Shown here: positions 1 through 5,352 of the stretch, piece after piece | Layout: the number at the start of each line of letters is the position of its first letter | Position numbering within the stretch: position 1 is the first letter of the stretch | NCBI GenBank assembly: GCA_023135995.1 | Contig: JAGLRY010000389.1 | Coordinates: 1 to 5,352, forward strand | DNA: 5,352 bases | Direction of reading: 5' to 3' | Source of the DNA: Candidatus Aminicenantota bacterium | GTDB taxonomy: Bacteria; Acidobacteriota; Aminicenantia; Aminicenantales; Aminicenantaceae | Translations under genes and position numbers: made by a program | The notes under the pieces: model-generated | Database searches by the model: none | Told to the model about the DNA's origin: nothing | Seen by the model: only the letters and a program-made list of their open reading frames with translations

Positions 1-1507
1 CGAGTTGGTCAGGAGTGAGGTGGTCATAACACTCAAAGGGAATATCCAATTCCTCAGCCACAGCCTTCAATTCTGCAAGATGATCACCCAACGCTGTGAT
101 CGGATGGTTGGAGTTGATCCTCCACTCTATCTTCCCGCAGAGTTTCAAATACCAATGGGGCCAATCCGGATTACAATTGGCTGAGCGCTCTTTCCATTGT
201 TCCTCAGTCGGCACGTCTGTCACACCCCGTCCCGCACAGAGATAAAGCTGGTGATTCCGGTAAGAAAAGCGAGCCCATGTCACAACTCCCGGCACCCGCA
301 CAACCACCGAACTGGTTCCACCACCCGAGTTAAAATACATGTATGTCTGGCGTTCAGACCAGGCCCCTTCGAGTGATTCATGACTCCCCCGAGCAAAATA
401 AGGAGCCAGTGCTCCTGAATTCACAAACCAATAAAGCCCTTCATCCGATTTCCAATAGCGGAGATCGCTGAATCCCACAGGTTCTCCTCCGCTGAGAAGT
501 TTCATGACCTGCATGGTGATGGCAGCCCCATCATCCGCCTCTGTGGCTGCAACCACGGTCTCTCCATCGGATTCCGGCCTCAGTCTGTTATTCAAGAGTC
601 CCAGCGCCAGATCTGTCGCCGGATAGTGTTCGACCCAATCCAACTGGTCCTGCAAACCGATAAAATCCAGACCGAACTGTTTTTTGAGTTCGAGCAGAGC
701 AAAATACACCTTCATCTGGAAGAGAACCATATCTTTGGTCAATTCTTTGACCGGGTCGCTTCCCAGCTGAATATCCATTCCTTTCTCCAATAAAAAATTC
801 ATCGCCTCTTCTGCTCTCCCGTCGGAAATTTTTTCGGCCATCTTTAAAACCCGCAGCCCATCGAATCCTTCGCGAGAAATGCCGAAATACTTTAAAAAAT
901 CAGCATCGGATATCTTGTTCCACATCTGCATCGACCGGGGCCCCACCGCTCCATATATAGACCCTCTAAGCCTGTCGATCACGGATCTGGCCTTCGCTCT
1001 ATGATCTCCATCCACCTCGACATCGATAGGTTGGGGGAGGGGAAAGTCGTGTTTTCCCTCGGCCAGAAATGCCGCTATGGCCTCCTTATATTCATCATGA
1101 TCGTCAAAATTTTCAATGAACAGCCTGTCTGTTTGGATCCCCACTTGCTCTGTCCCCGCAACGCTGGCCAACAGTCCCACCGCCCCAGGAAAATCGGGGA
1201 TCGCGCTGCCCAACATGAGTTTTGGAACTTCTCGAGGGAGCTGCCACATCGGGCTCACTGAAAAATCAGGGTAGGCCCATCCTCCCATAAAATTGATAAA
1301 ACGGCTACCCTCTGCTTTTTTGATAACCCGCATGCCCTCTGCAACACTTGCAATGGGGCTATCCGGATTAAGCACGTGGGCTGTCCAACCACAATCTTCA
1401 ATAACACTCACCAATTCCTTGAGTTGTTTTTCCGTCACAGGCCACACTTCTGCATTTGCGGTGTCGCGACTGTCTAAGGGTAAATAGATATCCACAACCT
1501 TGCTCAT
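1..1507 (-). CDS. FucI-fold sugar isomerase (L-fucose/D-arabinose isomerase-like), 3' end cut by window
   Basis: Predicted cytoplasmic Mn-dependent aldose-ketose isomerase; 502 codons are visible with no stop inside the window. Aligning the translation from memory with E. coli FucI gives clear matches: a GLQDQLDW segment near residue 284 (GFQGQRHW in FucI), ATEADDG at 321-327 (ATEND), FSDLRYW at 346-352 (FADVRTYW), VNSGA near 362, and NSNHPI at 465-470 (GANHG). These place the three FucI metal ligands (E337, D361, H528) at E323, D348 and H468. FucI is about 590 residues. Because the last ligand is already visible, probably only a short tail is missing. The ATG overlaps the stop of the upstream kinase (ATGA at 1507-1504) behind a strong ribosome site, so the two are translationally coupled. 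The family is well supported. The substrate is not: FucI-type enzymes act on L-fucose and D-arabinose, and relatives act on other sugars. An AraB-type kinase next door argues for a pentose. Confidence 0.88.
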   Translation of the reverse strand, partial: MSKVVDIYLPLDSRDTANAEVWPVTEKQLKELVSVIEDCGWTAHVLNPDSPIASVAEGMRVIKKAEGSRFINFMGGWAYPDFSVSPMWQLPREVPKLMLGSAIPDFPGAVGLLASVAGTEQVGIQTDRLFIENFDDHDEYKEAIAAFLAEGKHDFPLPQPIDVEVDGDHRAKARSVIDRLRGSIYGAVGPRSMQMWNKISDADFLKYFGISREGFDGLRVLKMAEKISDGRAEEAMNFLLEKGMDIQLGSDPVKELTKDMVLFQMKVYFALLELKKQFGLDFIGLQDQLDWVEHYPATDLALGLLNNRLRPESDGETVVAATEADDGAAITMQVMKLLSGGEPVGFSDLRYWKSDEGLYWFVNSGALAPYFARGSHESLEGAWSERQTYMYFNSGGGTSSVVVRVPGVVTWARFSYRNHQLYLCAGRGVTDVPTEEQWKERSANCNPDWPHWYLKLCGKIEWRINSNHPITALGDHLAELKAVAEELDIPFECYDHLTPDQL

Positions 1508-3144
1508 CGAAGACCTCCTCTGGTTTGCGCCTTTATTTCTTTAAGGCGCTTCATGATCTCTGGGCACTCACGTCCGAAATGGTCATGGCAGTGCATATAT
1601 ATTTGATAAAGCTTATCATAAACATTTTTGGCTTTGTTTGTCGGTGTATAGGTTTTGACCGGCGGCTTTGTCATGGATGGTATGGCCTCCTCAAAGGACG
1701 AGTGCCCTCCGTTTTCTGCCCCAGCAGCGACGGCACCAAACATGGCCGCACCAAGGGCCACAGCTTGATCGCTCGCGGCAACCTTGAAGGGGAGTCCGGT
1801 CACATCCGCATAGATCTGTAAAATCAACGGATCTTTGACCAGTCCACCACAAACCACCAGCTCTCTGACAGGAATTCCAGCGTCCTTGTGGGCCTCAAGA
1901 ATGATCTTTGTCCCGAATGCCGTTCCTTCGATGAGGGCGCGATAGGCTTCCTCAGGCTTTGTATCCAGCATTAATCCAATGAACGTTCCCGTAAGATGTG
2001 CATTCATCAACACACTGCGATTTCCATTCATCCAGTCAAGGGCGATGATCCCTGATTCTCCGGGCCTCAAAGCGGCCGCTTTCTTGCTGATCTCTGAAAA
2101 AGGGTCTCCCTTGGGTTTCAGAAAATCGCGCGCAAACCAGGCGAAAATGTCTCCGACGGCCGACTGTCCGGACTCATAACCGTAAAAACCTGGAATGATC
2201 CCGTCTTTCACGACACCAGCGTAACCGTCGAAAAAGTGCAGCTCTCTGGAAAGAACCATATGACACGACGATGTTCCCATGATGATACAGATAGGCCCCT
2301 CCTGGGATACTCCCATACCGGGCACTCCGCTGTGGGCATCGATAGTCGCCGCAGACACCGGTATTCCTGCTCTCAGTCCACTCCTTGCGGCAAAAGATTC
2401 TGAAACACCTCCGATGTGTTGCCCAGGATAAGCGATGTTTTTGAGCCATTTCTCATCCAAGTCTTTTATTTTTGGATCCAGAGCACCCAAATAATCCTTC
2501 GAGGGAAAGCCCATCTCTGCGTTCCACAATCCTTTATAGCCTGCCGCACAGGCGTTGCGGCAAAATTTTCCTGTGATCTGAAACACAAGCCAATCTCCCG
2601 CATCGATCATGATGTCTGTCGCTTTATATACATCTATGGCCTTGTTGGCGATCTCCCAACATTTGGGGAGCATCCATTCGCTGGAGATGATACCGCTGTA
2701 ATATTTGAGGAAAGGCTCATTCCTCTCATGGGCCCTCTGGTTCACCGAGTCCGCTTCCGGTTGTGCGGCATGATGCTTCCAGAGCTTGACCCATGCATGG
2801 GGATTCTTCCGGAATGGCTCGATCTTCATGAGAGGTGTTCCATCTCTCTTTATGGGCAGTATGGTGCAAGCTGTAAAGTCCACTCCGACACCGATGATGT
2901 CTTCCGGAGAAATGACCTTTGTGACACCGGATATGGCTGCCACACACGCGTCGATATAATCCTCTGGGTGCTGCAAAGCGAAATCGGGAGGCAACGGCTC
3001 TCTCAAACCTGGCAGGTTTTCTGTGATGACTCCATGCGCATAAGGTACAACAGCTTCTGCCGCCTCCTCGCCATTCCCACAATCCACAACCAACGCCCGT
3101 ACGGTTTCTGTCCCGAAATCCAAGCCTAGTGCGTATCTGCCCAT
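1504..3144 (-). CDS. araB: Ribulokinase-type FGGY carbohydrate kinase (AraB family)
   Basis: ATP-dependent cytoplasmic kinase that phosphorylates a ketopentose, in the classic case L-ribulose to L-ribulose 5-phosphate. The protein is 546 residues from the chosen ATG, close to AraB of E. coli and B. subtilis (about 560). Visible landmarks, counted from this ATG, are the N-terminal phosphate loop LGLDFGTET (6-14), GVDFTACTILP (87-97), HAWVKLWKHHAAQ (116-128), SSEWMLPK (154-161), the catalytic-base segment TIDAHSG with Asp at about 269, MGTSSCHM (289-296), YESGQSAVGDIFAWF (323-337), DWMNGNRS (370-377) and the C-terminal adenosine site CGGLVKDP (432-439). An in-frame TTG at 3162 gives a six-codon longer version, but the GGAG sits seven bases before the ATG at 3144, so the ATG is preferred. 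The gene overlaps the isomerase by ATGA. E. coli AraB is known to accept all four 2-ketopentoses, so the exact substrate cannot be read from the family. Confidence 0.9.
   Translation of the reverse strand: MGRYALGLDFGTETVRALVVDCGNGEEAAEAVVPYAHGVITENLPGLREPLPPDFALQHPEDYIDACVAAISGVTKVISPEDIIGVGVDFTACTILPIKRDGTPLMKIEPFRKNPHAWVKLWKHHAAQPEADSVNQRAHERNEPFLKYYSGIISSEWMLPKCWEIANKAIDVYKATDIMIDAGDWLVFQITGKFCRNACAAGYKGLWNAEMGFPSKDYLGALDPKIKDLDEKWLKNIAYPGQHIGGVSESFAARSGLRAGIPVSAATIDAHSGVPGMGVSQEGPICIIMGTSSCHMVLSRELHFFDGYAGVVKDGIIPGFYGYESGQSAVGDIFAWFARDFLKPKGDPFSEISKKAAALRPGESGIIALDWMNGNRSVLMNAHLTGTFIGLMLDTKPEEAYRALIEGTAFGTKIILEAHKDAGIPVRELVVCGGLVKDPLILQIYADVTGLPFKVAASDQAVALGAAMFGAVAAGAENGGHSSFEEAIPSMTKPPVKTYTPTNKAKNVYDKLYQIYMHCHDHFGRECPEIMKRLKEIKAQTRGGLR
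1513..1519 (-). promoter_or_regulatory. Ribosome binding site of the isomerase
   Basis: On the minus strand AGGAGGT lies five bases before the ATG at 1507. It is inside the last codons of the kinase gene. This near-perfect Shine-Dalgarno fixes the isomerase start and supports re-initiation after the overlapping kinase stop. Confidence 0.85.
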
Positions 3145-3151
3145 TTCATAT

Positions 3152-3155
3152 CTCC
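3152..3155 (-). promoter_or_regulatory. Ribosome binding site deciding the kinase start
   Basis: GGAG on the minus strand is spaced seven bases from the ATG at 3144. It lies inside the codons that would follow the alternative TTG start at 3162, which has no comparable site upstream. This supports the shorter protein. Confidence 0.7.
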
Positions 3156-3165
3156 ATATCAATAA

Positions 3166-3422
3166 TCACACATTTTTGATCGAGCTGAAGTCTCCCGTGG
3201 CAGCAGCCTTGAGAACTGGGCCCATGTATTCATCGATCATGTCTCGATTCAGGGGAACCGGCATATTTTTGAGTTTCATCTCAAGTTGAGGATTTTTCGC
3301 GGCCTCGAGCGCTCTCTGAATGTGATCTTCGCTGAATCCACTTATTTTTCCGTGACCTTCTTCCACACGCGAAGGAGATTTTCGCCCATTATCTTCTTGA
3401 CGTCTTCATTGGAATCTCCAAA
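3166..3422 (-). pseudogene. Frameshifted C-terminal remnant, probably an M19 dipeptidase/amidohydrolase-like gene
   Basis: Two protein-like open frames abut here. The first, ending in TAA at 3344-3342, reads GDSNEDVKKIMGENLLRVW and a few more residues. It resembles the C-terminus of membrane dipeptidases (M19; human DPEP1 has EVKGALADNLLRVFEAVEQ). The second runs to TGA at 3168-3166 and contains FSEDHIQRALEAAKNP, NMPVPL and DEYMGPVL. A one-base shift in the A5 run (minus strand, 3349-3345) would join them without a gap into about 85 residues, so I read them as one gene tail. The second frame alone could start at GTG 3366 (66 residues), but no ribosome site is seen. No N-terminal part of the expected 300-400 residues exists upstream. 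The stop lies 21 bases before the kinase ATG, the position of an operon neighbour. Alternatively the second part is the tail of an iron-containing alcohol dehydrogenase. The family call is tentative; that it is a remnant is more secure. Confidence 0.5.
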
Positions 3423-3444
3423 TCGAAAAATCAGGTAACGTCTA

Positions 3445-3473
3445 AATGTATCCTTTAGATCGTATCGAGTCAA
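3445..3473 (-). promoter_or_regulatory. Candidate sigma70-type promoter for the kinase-isomerase operon
   Basis: On the minus strand TTGACT (3473-3468, five of six bases of the -35 consensus) is followed after 17 bases by TACATT (3450-3445, four of six of the -10). It points toward the remnant and the kinase and is the best minus-strand match I saw in the spacer. If used, the transcript would carry the remnant as a leader of roughly 290 bases before the kinase. This is read by eye only. Confidence 0.4.
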
Positions 3474-3481
3474 TATTAAGG

Positions 3482-3536
3482 GTTTTTTAAGAAAAAATGA
3501 CTGTTTTTTGAGAAAAATATTGATATTTTTTTTAAG
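3482..3536. repeat. Imperfect tandem 21-22 bp repeat of alternating T and A tracts
   Basis: Copy one (3482-3502) is G, six T, AAG, six A, TGACT. Copy two (3503-3524) is G, six T, GAG, five A, TATTGAT. A partial third copy (3525-3536) is A, eight T, AAG. Equivalent tracts recur about every 21-23 bases, close to two helical turns, with opposite-strand tracts at about half that distance. Such phasing is typical of intrinsically curved DNA and can act as an upstream promoter element or protein site. It lies between the two candidate promoters. Confidence 0.6.
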
Positions 3537-3547
3537 TAGTGTATAAT
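3520..3547 (+). promoter_or_regulatory. Strong candidate sigma70 promoter pointing into the NIF3-like gene (antisense)
   Basis: TTGATA at 3520-3525 and a perfect TATAAT at 3542-3547 are separated by 16 bases, with phased A/T tracts immediately upstream. Transcription would begin near 3554 and run rightward through the inverted repeat at 3566-3638 and then antisense through the NIF3-like gene. No plus-strand coding gene lies within range, so its product would be a non-coding RNA. AT-rich DNA produces chance matches, which limits confidence. Confidence 0.45.
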
Positions 3548-3565
3548 AGAATTAAGTCTTATTTT

Positions 3566-3638
3566 TGCTGGCTGGGTAAGGCTTCATAATACCCTTCCTA
3601 ATTATCCCCTTTTTGCTTATTTTCCCCAACAGCCAGCA
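3566..3638. repeat. 9-bp inverted repeat with internal hairpin, downstream of the NIF3-like gene
   Basis: TGCTGGCTG (3566-3574) and CAGCCAGCA (3630-3638) are perfect inverted copies 55 bases apart. GG and CC next to the arms could extend the stem past an AA bulge. Inside, GGGTA (3574-3578) and TACCC (3590-3594) form a second, mutually exclusive or stacked hairpin with an 11-base loop. The element begins 10 bases after the NIF3-like stop codon. It may be a 3' stabiliser or terminator of that gene, but the minus strand has an A run rather than a T run after the stem, so it is not a textbook intrinsic terminator. It could equally be the body of a small RNA from the plus-strand promoter upstream. 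Confidence 0.55.
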
Positions 3639-3648
3639 TTCTCTTATA

Positions 3649-4614
3649 TCACGCTTTTGTCCGCCGAATCCGCTCAAATCCGGATATGCCTGTAAACGTA
3701 AGATTTTCTTCTTTTTCGACTTCGTCAAAGAGAAGATTTAATCCCAGTACGTCGCTGGATATATGGCCGGCAATGATCATATTCAGATTAGCTTTTTTGG
3801 CGTTTTCAAGGTGCTCTTCACTGAAGTGCATCCCCACCAGTGTGCTCACACCGCTGTTGGCGAATTTCTCGAATATCTCCTTCGACCCCTCTGTTCCGCC
3901 TGTCATGTCGACGAAGATCTTTCCACATTTATTGCTCTCTGTACCATTCACGATCTTTGGGGGGATCTGGAGTTTCATCGACTTTTTGTACTCGGGGATG
4001 GACTTCAGGATATCCATGATGTCTTTGAGTTTAGATGGTTTTTTCTTTGCAAAGGTTTTTGTTAAAAAATTGGCGACACAGTTATCCGAGGGGGTGTGCA
4101 CGCACATCATCGGTATCCCCATTGTTTTTGCAGCATCCACGGCTCTGGCATGGTTAACAGGCATGAGCCGTCTCTCCACTTCGCTAACCCTTTTGGCCAT
4201 GAGTTGTTCGGCTACACTGATCGTAACACCCAAGTTGGCGAGAAGATCGGCCTGAAGCTTCATCACATCATACAATTGGGCAAGGGCATATCCCTCCGGA
4301 TGATGAGAGATGATCAGGTCGATTTTTTTGCCTTCCTCTTTGTTCAGGAGATAGGTGAGAAGGATCTCACCGACTTCCATATCCACACCCACAATGACAC
4401 GTTTGACATTCATCTTCGGGTCGCCGTTGAGGATCCGTGTGTCGGAGAAAGGATTGAACAGCCTATCCGCATCGTAATATTCTTTCTCGTCATCTTTGAA
4501 CTTGTCGTACTTTTCTTTCTCTTCTTTCAGGATCTTTTTTATCTCGGGTTTGCCTCTCAGATCGTTGTCGATCCCTACCTCGATCGCTTTTTTATACAGG
4601 CGTTCAAGTTTCAT
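3649..4614 (-). CDS. NIF3/DUF34-family (GTP cyclohydrolase I type 2-like) dinuclear metal protein
   Basis: A 321-residue protein recognised by its metal-site motifs in the family's order: ISHHPEG (102-108, H104 and H105), VHTPSDN (172-178, H173 and D177, corresponding to the family HTxxD motif), and near the C-terminus GHISSD (283-288). E. coli YbgI uses H63, H64, D101, H215 and E219 for two metals. Here the last acidic position, H-x3-E in most members, is Asp. The core starts with VKRVIVGVDME at about 70. Before it lies a charged Lys/Glu/Asp-rich stretch of about 68 residues with no hydrophobic segment, not part of short bacterial NIF3 proteins. Like other members it should be cytoplasmic; the family's biochemical role is unsettled, so no reaction is assigned. 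AAGGAG lies six bases before the ATG. It appears monocistronic: a structured spacer follows and the next gene upstream is divergent. Confidence 0.85.
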   Translation of the reverse strand: MKLERLYKKAIEVGIDNDLRGKPEIKKILKEEKEKYDKFKDDEKEYYDADRLFNPFSDTRILNGDPKMNVKRVIVGVDMEVGEILLTYLLNKEEGKKIDLIISHHPEGYALAQLYDVMKLQADLLANLGVTISVAEQLMAKRVSEVERRLMPVNHARAVDAAKTMGIPMMCVHTPSDNCVANFLTKTFAKKKPSKLKDIMDILKSIPEYKKSMKLQIPPKIVNGTESNKCGKIFVDMTGGTEGSKEIFEKFANSGVSTLVGMHFSEEHLENAKKANLNMIIAGHISSDVLGLNLLFDEVEKEENLTFTGISGFERIRRTKA

Positions 4615-4656
4615 CGATATCTCCTTTCCTGTCTATCACCGATATTTTCTGCTCCA

Positions 4657-4668
4657 TATTCTAGAATA
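4657..4668. repeat. 12-bp perfect palindrome upstream of the NIF3-like gene
   Basis: TATTCTAGAATA reads the same on both strands and lies 43 bases before the NIF3-like ATG. It contains TAGAAT, five of six bases of a -10 element, with no good -35 at the proper distance. It could be a dimeric repressor site overlapping a promoter, or chance in AT-rich DNA. Confidence 0.35.
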
Positions 4669-4681
4669 AATTGTGATTTAA

Positions 4682-4864
4682 AACTATCTTTCTCTTAAAT
4701 ATTTCACGGCAATCGAACAAGCTGATGAAGAGTTCCTCCGGGTGATGACGAATCAGCTTGCTAGATTGCATTTGACCAGTGACTTTTCCCTGTGTTATAA
4801 GGTTGAAAATGTTTACATCTCAGCCTGGCGTCCTAAGTCTGCATTTCATGAGTTCTCTTTATGA
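4682..4864 (+). pseudogene. Short unrecognised open frame, possible gene-end remnant
   Basis: Between stops, this frame encodes 60 residues of ordinary, protein-like composition, for example AIEQADEEFLRVMTNQLARL followed by a segment containing YISAWRP, ending in TGA at 4862-4864. No start codon with a convincing ribosome site exists: an ATG at 4745 would leave 39 residues and only a weak GGGT upstream. I do not recognise the family. It may be the tail of a deleted gene or a chance frame. The inverted repeat at 4718-4760 lies within it. Confidence 0.25.
4718..4760. repeat. 9-bp inverted repeat in the divergent spacer
   Basis: CAAGCTGAT (4718-4726) and ATCAGCTTG (4752-4760) are perfect inverted copies separated by 25 bases. 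No T run follows on either strand, so it is not an obvious terminator. A split operator or an RNA hairpin in the 5' region of the peptidase transcript is possible. Confidence 0.45.
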
Positions 4865-4936
4865 TCAAATTCTGCAATATGACTATAGACATTGGACGAA
4901 AGGCCTATGGTGTACTAAGAAGGGAGAAAACACATT

Positions 4937-5352
4937 ATGAAAAATTCCAAAATATGGAGAAACTTGGTCTTCCTCGGTTTTGTTGTCTGTATTTCATTAT
5001 TTTTAACAGCGACTGCGACAGAACCTCCAGATGATGAGCTTATCGCGTTTGATGGATGTACGAGCATACTGGTGGGGAAGCTCGCCTCAGTCGATGGATC
5101 GACCATGACGTCGCATTCCTGCGATTCGGGGACGGACCGCACTTGGATCAATGTTGTTCCACGTAAAAAACATGAACCTGATGATATGTGCACGATCTAC
5201 TACCGTTCCAAGAGGATAAAAGGTCCGGATCATCCAGACCGGCTCCCCAAAGGGAAGATCCCTCAGGTTGCCGAAACGTATGCGTACATCAACACAGCAT
5301 ACGCAGTGATGAATGAACATCAGCTTGCGATCGGAGAAACCACATTCGGTGG
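4937..5352 (+). CDS. Exported C69-family dipeptidase (PepD-like Ntn hydrolase), 3' end cut by window
   Basis: The first 138 residues of a peptidase C69 family protein. Residues 1-8 are basic, about 10-23 form a hydrophobic stretch, and a TATAT region with an A-x-A cleavage site after A27 follows: a Sec signal peptide without a lipobox cysteine. After a propeptide of about 13 residues comes GCTSILVGKLASVDGSTMTS (40-59), matching the N-terminus of Lactobacillus PepD (CTTILVGKKAS...DGST). Cys41 is thus the predicted N-terminal nucleophile exposed by processing. Further family-like segments are SCDSGTDRTWINVVPRKKH (61-79) and NEHQLAIGETTFG (126-138). The protein should hydrolyse short peptides outside the cytoplasm; family members reach about 450-550 residues, so most is beyond the window. 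GGGAG lies ten bases before the ATG, a slightly long spacing. The gene is divergent from the NIF3-like gene and has no visible partner here. Confidence 0.88.
   Translation, partial: MKNSKIWRNLVFLGFVVCISLFLTATATEPPDDELIAFDGCTSILVGKLASVDGSTMTSHSCDSGTDRTWINVVPRKKHEPDDMCTIYYRSKRIKGPDHPDRLPKGKIPQVAETYAYINTAYAVMNEHQLAIGETTFG

Larger units (their letters stand above)
4615..4936. other. Divergent intergenic region between NIF3-like gene and C69 peptidase
   Basis: This 322-base spacer must hold the start signals for both flanking genes. On the NIF3 side there is AAGGAG (4626-4621) and a palindrome at 4657-4668 containing TAGAAT, a possible -10. The middle has a 9-bp inverted repeat and a short protein-like frame. 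From 4865 to the peptidase start I see only GGGAG at 4922-4926 as a ribosome site and no convincing promoter; TATAGA near 4883 is a weak -10 candidate without a good -35. Confidence 0.6.

Noticed and set aside
1001..1821. Several plus-strand frames of 64-121 codons
   Set aside because: They overlap the isomerase and kinase genes in antisense and have no ribosome sites or recognisable motifs.
2416..3129. 237-codon plus-strand open frame
   Set aside because: It lies entirely antisense to the AraB-type kinase, whose motifs are unmistakable. Its translation is rich in Cys, Arg, His and Phe and shows no family motif.
3160..3162. TTG start giving a six-residue longer kinase
   Set aside because: The Shine-Dalgarno site falls between this TTG and the ATG at 3144, and the conserved N-terminus begins right after that ATG.
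3373..3393. Tiny frame MKTSRR behind GGAG as a leader peptide
   Set aside because: It overlaps the better-supported dipeptidase-like tail in another frame, and no attenuator structure follows it.
3566..3638. Integron attC site or textbook Rho-independent terminator
   Set aside because: The core GTTRRRY and RYYYAAC pair of attC is not present in proper form, and neither strand has a T run directly after the stem.
4096..4698. 200-codon plus-strand open frame
   Set aside because: It is antisense to the NIF3-like gene, whose HHP, HTxxD and GHxxxD motifs are in the other strand; the Phe/Ile-rich runs are the mirror of Lys/Glu/Asp codons.
4893..4917. TTGGAC-15-TACTAA as promoter of the C69 gene
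   Set aside because: The -35 matches only three of six bases and the spacer is short, so it is not better than chance.

Overview
The window is bacterial: genes are tightly packed and start behind strong Shine-Dalgarno sites. Base composition is moderate, and I cannot name the organism. The mix of genes (pentose/deoxysugar catabolism, a NIF3-like metalloprotein, an exported C69 dipeptidase) fits a heterotrophic, possibly uncultivated bacterium, but that is only an impression. I saw no rRNA, tRNA, CRISPR array or intact mobile element.

Layout. Positions 1-3144, minus strand, hold a two-gene sugar module. An AraB-type FGGY kinase (1504-3144) overlaps by ATGA a FucI-fold sugar isomerase (1507 to beyond position 1). 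All three expected metal ligands of the isomerase are visible. Together the pair would convert an aldose to a ketose and then to a ketose phosphate. Immediately upstream of the kinase (3166-3422) lies a C-terminal remnant of another enzyme, probably an M19 dipeptidase or related amidohydrolase. It is split between two frames at an A5 run, and its N-terminal part is missing. Positions 3423-3648 are AT-rich non-coding DNA with phased T/A tracts, a good plus-strand promoter pointing away from the kinase operon, a candidate minus-strand promoter for the sugar operon, and a long-range inverted repeat that could fold as a small RNA or as the 3' end of the next gene.

Positions 3649-4614, minus strand, encode a NIF3/DUF34-family protein with a charged N-terminal extension. 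The divergent spacer 4615-4936 contains a 12-bp palindrome, a 9-bp inverted repeat and a short protein-like open frame. From 4937 on the plus strand begins a secreted or periplasmic C69-family Ntn-hydrolase dipeptidase, cut off by the window end.

The best candidates for a second look are the isomerase/kinase pairing (FucI fold with an AraB-type kinase suggests D-arabinose or another pentose rather than the classic fucose route), the frameshifted remnant in the operon leader, and the promoter plus structured spacer antisense to the NIF3-like gene. I see no convincing novel multi-gene system.
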